Positions 61,211 through 64,000 of a stretch of 64,000 bases of DNA are shown here, in pieces; within the stretch, counting starts at the first letter, position 1, and every line of letters begins with the position of its first letter. The DNA is from Ricordea florida. Taxonomy: Eukaryota > Cnidaria > Anthozoa > Corallimorpharia > Ricordeidae. The notes under the pieces were generated by a model that saw nothing but the letters and a program-made list of their open reading frames with translations, was not told the DNA's origin and did not search any database. Both the position numbers and the translations under genes were made by a program. The stretch covers positions 44,493,157-44,557,156 of the forward strand of contig OX453272.1 of NCBI GenBank assembly GCA_949710005.1, written 5' to 3'.

Positions 61211-62282
61211 TAATGTTGATGCATTGGTTTCAATCCAGTCCTCGGAAATTAGATCAGTTCCAAAGGCCCTTGACGCAGAATCGTATATTATATTCTCTAT
61301 CGTATATTATTGCTTTGGAAAATATTTCAAGAACAATAAGACCATATGGTGAACAATGGAGGGAGTATTATCAAATGCAACATTTGAAGATTTTTTGACC
61401 ATAAAATTTATCTTTGAGTTGTTTGATGTAAAACGTCAGATAAGAAATACATTGTTTCATCACATACAGTGTAAAAGGCACAGGTAAAACTACGTGGAGA
61501 AGCGCTGTCTTGCTATGGGGAGAGGCGTTTTCTGGGTATAGGAAAAGCGTTGCATGTCAAGTCAGAGAACGGCTGTGATGGATACATGGCCAACTGATCC
61601 TATAGAAATGAAGATTAAGCAAAGAAAGGCAGCAACCAAAGACATGACAGACTAACAATGAAACCAATGAAAATCAACCTATTTGATTTGAATAGGATAC
61701 GACAAACATCTCACCGACGTTTGAGAGAAACTGTGAACAAGCACTCGAATTGGACTCCAATCAGTATCAGTGCTAGTAACTGGCAGTGTTACCAGCTAGC
61801 TGGTTTGGCTTGTCGGACCAAATTGTTGTTCAACAATCCAAAGAAAATTCAAAGAAAATGCAAAAAGACAAAAATACCTGAAAACTACACAAAAGTGGCT
61901 GAATATCTAGGAAAAATGGGCGACTGAAAGCTTTGGAAACCATCGCTGCGTCCACATAGCGCGCAGCGTATCGTGACGGGCTCAGCAAAACCTTGTTAAA
62001 GAATATTATAAACAAGAAGAAGAGACTGGGATGAAATCGTATGAACAAGCGTTTCGTGTAATTTTGAGAACTTACAAAACAACACATGTGTCCGAGAGAG
62101 GAGGGGGGTGCCATAAATCACGAAATGCACTGGTCATGCCATTTCCTATACGTATAGGAGGGTGGTAAATTTAGCTAAGTTGATTTTCTTGGCACTTTAA
62201 TTTCGAGATTTTTTGAAAATGGTGAAAATTTCGAAATTTACCGGTCCCGCGAAATTATGTAACAATAAGGCATATATATGCC
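61211..62282. other. No recognisable gene
   Basis: About 1.1 kb right of the retrotransposon. A plus frame of 89 codons (61658-61927) has ordinary composition with two Cys and a basic end, but no domain or splice support. Confidence 0.4.
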
Positions 62283-62433
62283 TTATTGACCAAGTGAGAG
62301 GTTTATATGGACGCGTATCGGCCGAGGTCTGTTTTGGGTTTTTATTGACCTAGACGAAGTTGAGGTCAATAAACACGCAAAACAGACCTCGGCCAATATC
62401 CAGCCATATTGACCGAACATGCTTGGTCAATAA
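62283..62433. mobile_element. Foldback MITE-like element (long inverted repeat)
   Basis: The outer arms ttattgaccaag (62283) and cttggtcaataa (62422-62433) are exact inverse complements. The inner arms (ggccgaggtctgtttt, about 62320-62335, and its complement near 62379-62394, plus tattgacct and aggtcaata) pair almost perfectly around a short loop. The whole 150 bp would fold into one hairpin. Confidence 0.75.
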
Positions 62434-64000
62434 AGGATTTATTATTTGGCCATTTTGATTTGTTCTGTTTCGCTGGACAACACGGGAAATCCCGAGCGGA
62501 CAATATAGCCCCATCTTTCCCTCTCGGGAAGCCAATCAGAACTCAGGACTCGTCTTATCTTCCCGCTCGAGGAACCAGCCATATATAATAAATGTTACAT
62601 ATATGCTACGTATGTCCAACATATAAGTGAACTGTATGTAAAATCACTGTTAACAGTCTCAAATACCGACATGTGTTACATTTATGTCACGTGTATGTAA
62701 CTCCTAATTAATCAGGGATAGATAATCGTGTTACTTTCTCCACAGATAACCCTATGGGCCGCCTTCCAGCATAAAGAAAATCCTTGTTTTGTTAACAATT
62801 TTGGTGTAAATTAATTTAAAGTGTTTTCAATGTTTCCTCATCTTAGAGACTTTCTTTAAGTCTACTTGGTTAGTTCATACCTGTAGCTTAGCTTTTATCA
62901 TGAAATTGTCACATAGTTGTGCGATTTGTGAGGAGGGCATTGCGATTTTCTGTTTGACGGTTTTAGCCCTTTTCTGGATCGGTTTTTCGGTTTCTGCACT
63001 AAAAAACTTCGGTTTCTTTGAGTTTTTCTACCTGTTTCAGTTTGCGGTTTTTACGCTTTTTAACATTTCATTTTCAGTTTTCGGATTTGGTTTTGTTCGA
63101 AATCTATGGCAATTTTTCGGTTCAAGATGATTTTTCGAGCAGTTTTCTATAGGCCCCAACGCCCTATTAATTTTCCAGCCGTTTGCGTTCGACCCAAGCT
63201 AAGGAGCTGTGTATGGTATAATTAATGATAATGCATTTGAAAAGTGCGCTCGATTTTTCTTGTGTAAATTTTCAAAAGCGTTTTAATTTGGTGATAAGAA
63301 TTCTAACAATTTGAATGATTAGTTAAGCTTTACAATCAGAAAGTTCCTATAGGGTTCGACTTGTTCCTATTGGCTCTAAAACGTGAGATGGGATTTGTAT
63401 TGTTTCTATAAAGAGAAAAATATATCAAAAGTGAAATCAATAAAACACAGAAGATGATTTTCGTTTTTGTTGCATATGGCTAATTTTGCATCGACTCTCC
63501 TTCCTTTTACTCGTTTTCGCAGGGCCGTATTCACTGGTATTGTACTAACATAGTTTTTTCTTAGGTGTTTTCTTTACGTACTGTGTGCCTATAAAATCCA
63601 TGGGTGACAAAAACAGACTTCTAAGTATTATCAACGGATTTTCCGGCAAGAGAAAGGAACAATAAGGAACAACTTTCTTAGTTTTATTGCAAGCAGGGCA
63701 ATGAAAATTTTGGGCTTAACACCTGTTTGGCGCTGGACTGGTCCCGAGGAGACTGTCTTTCTTTACTTCTACGATTACACACACACACAAACAATTTAAA
63801 CCGATTATATTCACCATTTTCAGCTGGATGAACAGCAAAATACTATGATTTGGGTTAGTTCAAGTATAATTAGGGGATATTTATTAGCATTTCTATAAAT
63901 AAATGAACATTTCGTACCTTCCTAATTAAATGACACAGTTTCCTTTTTAGCTTTTGCCTGGGAAGAAGCTTTGTGCGACGAGTCAGAAATCGCCTTCGAA
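62434..64000. other. No recognisable gene; part of a dispersed repeat
   Basis: The section 62880-63180 resembles the inverse of 44703-45200. A 76-codon plus frame (62900-63130) rich in Phe falls in it and is probably repeat-derived. The remainder to the right edge shows no coding or RNA signal. Confidence 0.4.

Overview
The window is animal nuclear DNA, most likely from an anthozoan cnidarian such as a stony coral. This rests on GT-AG introns, AT-rich DNA, thrombospondin type 1 (TSP1) and von Willebrand A (VWA) exons like those of coral coadhesin-type matrix proteins, and a mobile-element load typical of cnidarians (ISL2EU, Penelope-like, non-LTR retrotransposons, foldback elements). No bacterial features, rRNA or tRNA were seen.

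The left 46 kb is dominated by one minus-strand gene that starts at 45852 and runs off the left edge. It has a signal-peptide exon, a TSP1 exon, a 1263-nt Thr/Pro/Glu exon made of about 60 copies of a 7-residue repeat, four more TSP1 exons and a 24-nt microexon. It then enters a 34.8-kb tandem array of 23 units of about 1203 bp. Each unit carries three microexons of 24, 21 and 24 nt, making 69 in all. Every complete exon seen after the first is a multiple of 3 and is flanked by phase-1 introns, so all joins stay in frame. The microexons would add about 529 residues of Ser/Thr/Pro/Gly-rich, mucin-like sequence. This microexon array is the main discovery candidate. It is supported by splice signals and phase, not by transcript data.

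Within the array (1-34822), two 3515-bp ISL2EU-type DNA transposons (4490-8004 and 12821-16335) sit in the same intron position 8331 bp apart. They appear identical, share a 100-bp insertion that breaks the nuclease gene, and were evidently copied together with four repeat units. Units on the left are nearly identical. Units from about 25.4 kb to the right edge are more diverged, and the outermost microexon has lost its splice donor.

The introns from 35 to 45 kb hold a short Penelope-like remnant, a palindromic element, a 15-bp minisatellite, the 3' end of a non-LTR element and a 28-bp minisatellite.

The right third (46-64 kb) is mostly decayed repeats: three non-LTR fragments on the minus strand, a Penelope-like GIY-YIG fragment, a (TCAC)n tract, a foldback element and a hammerhead-like motif. 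It also holds a possible small three-exon gene (48666-50020) and plus-strand remains of a VWA-TSP1 gene (57823-58826) related to the main gene but frameshifted.
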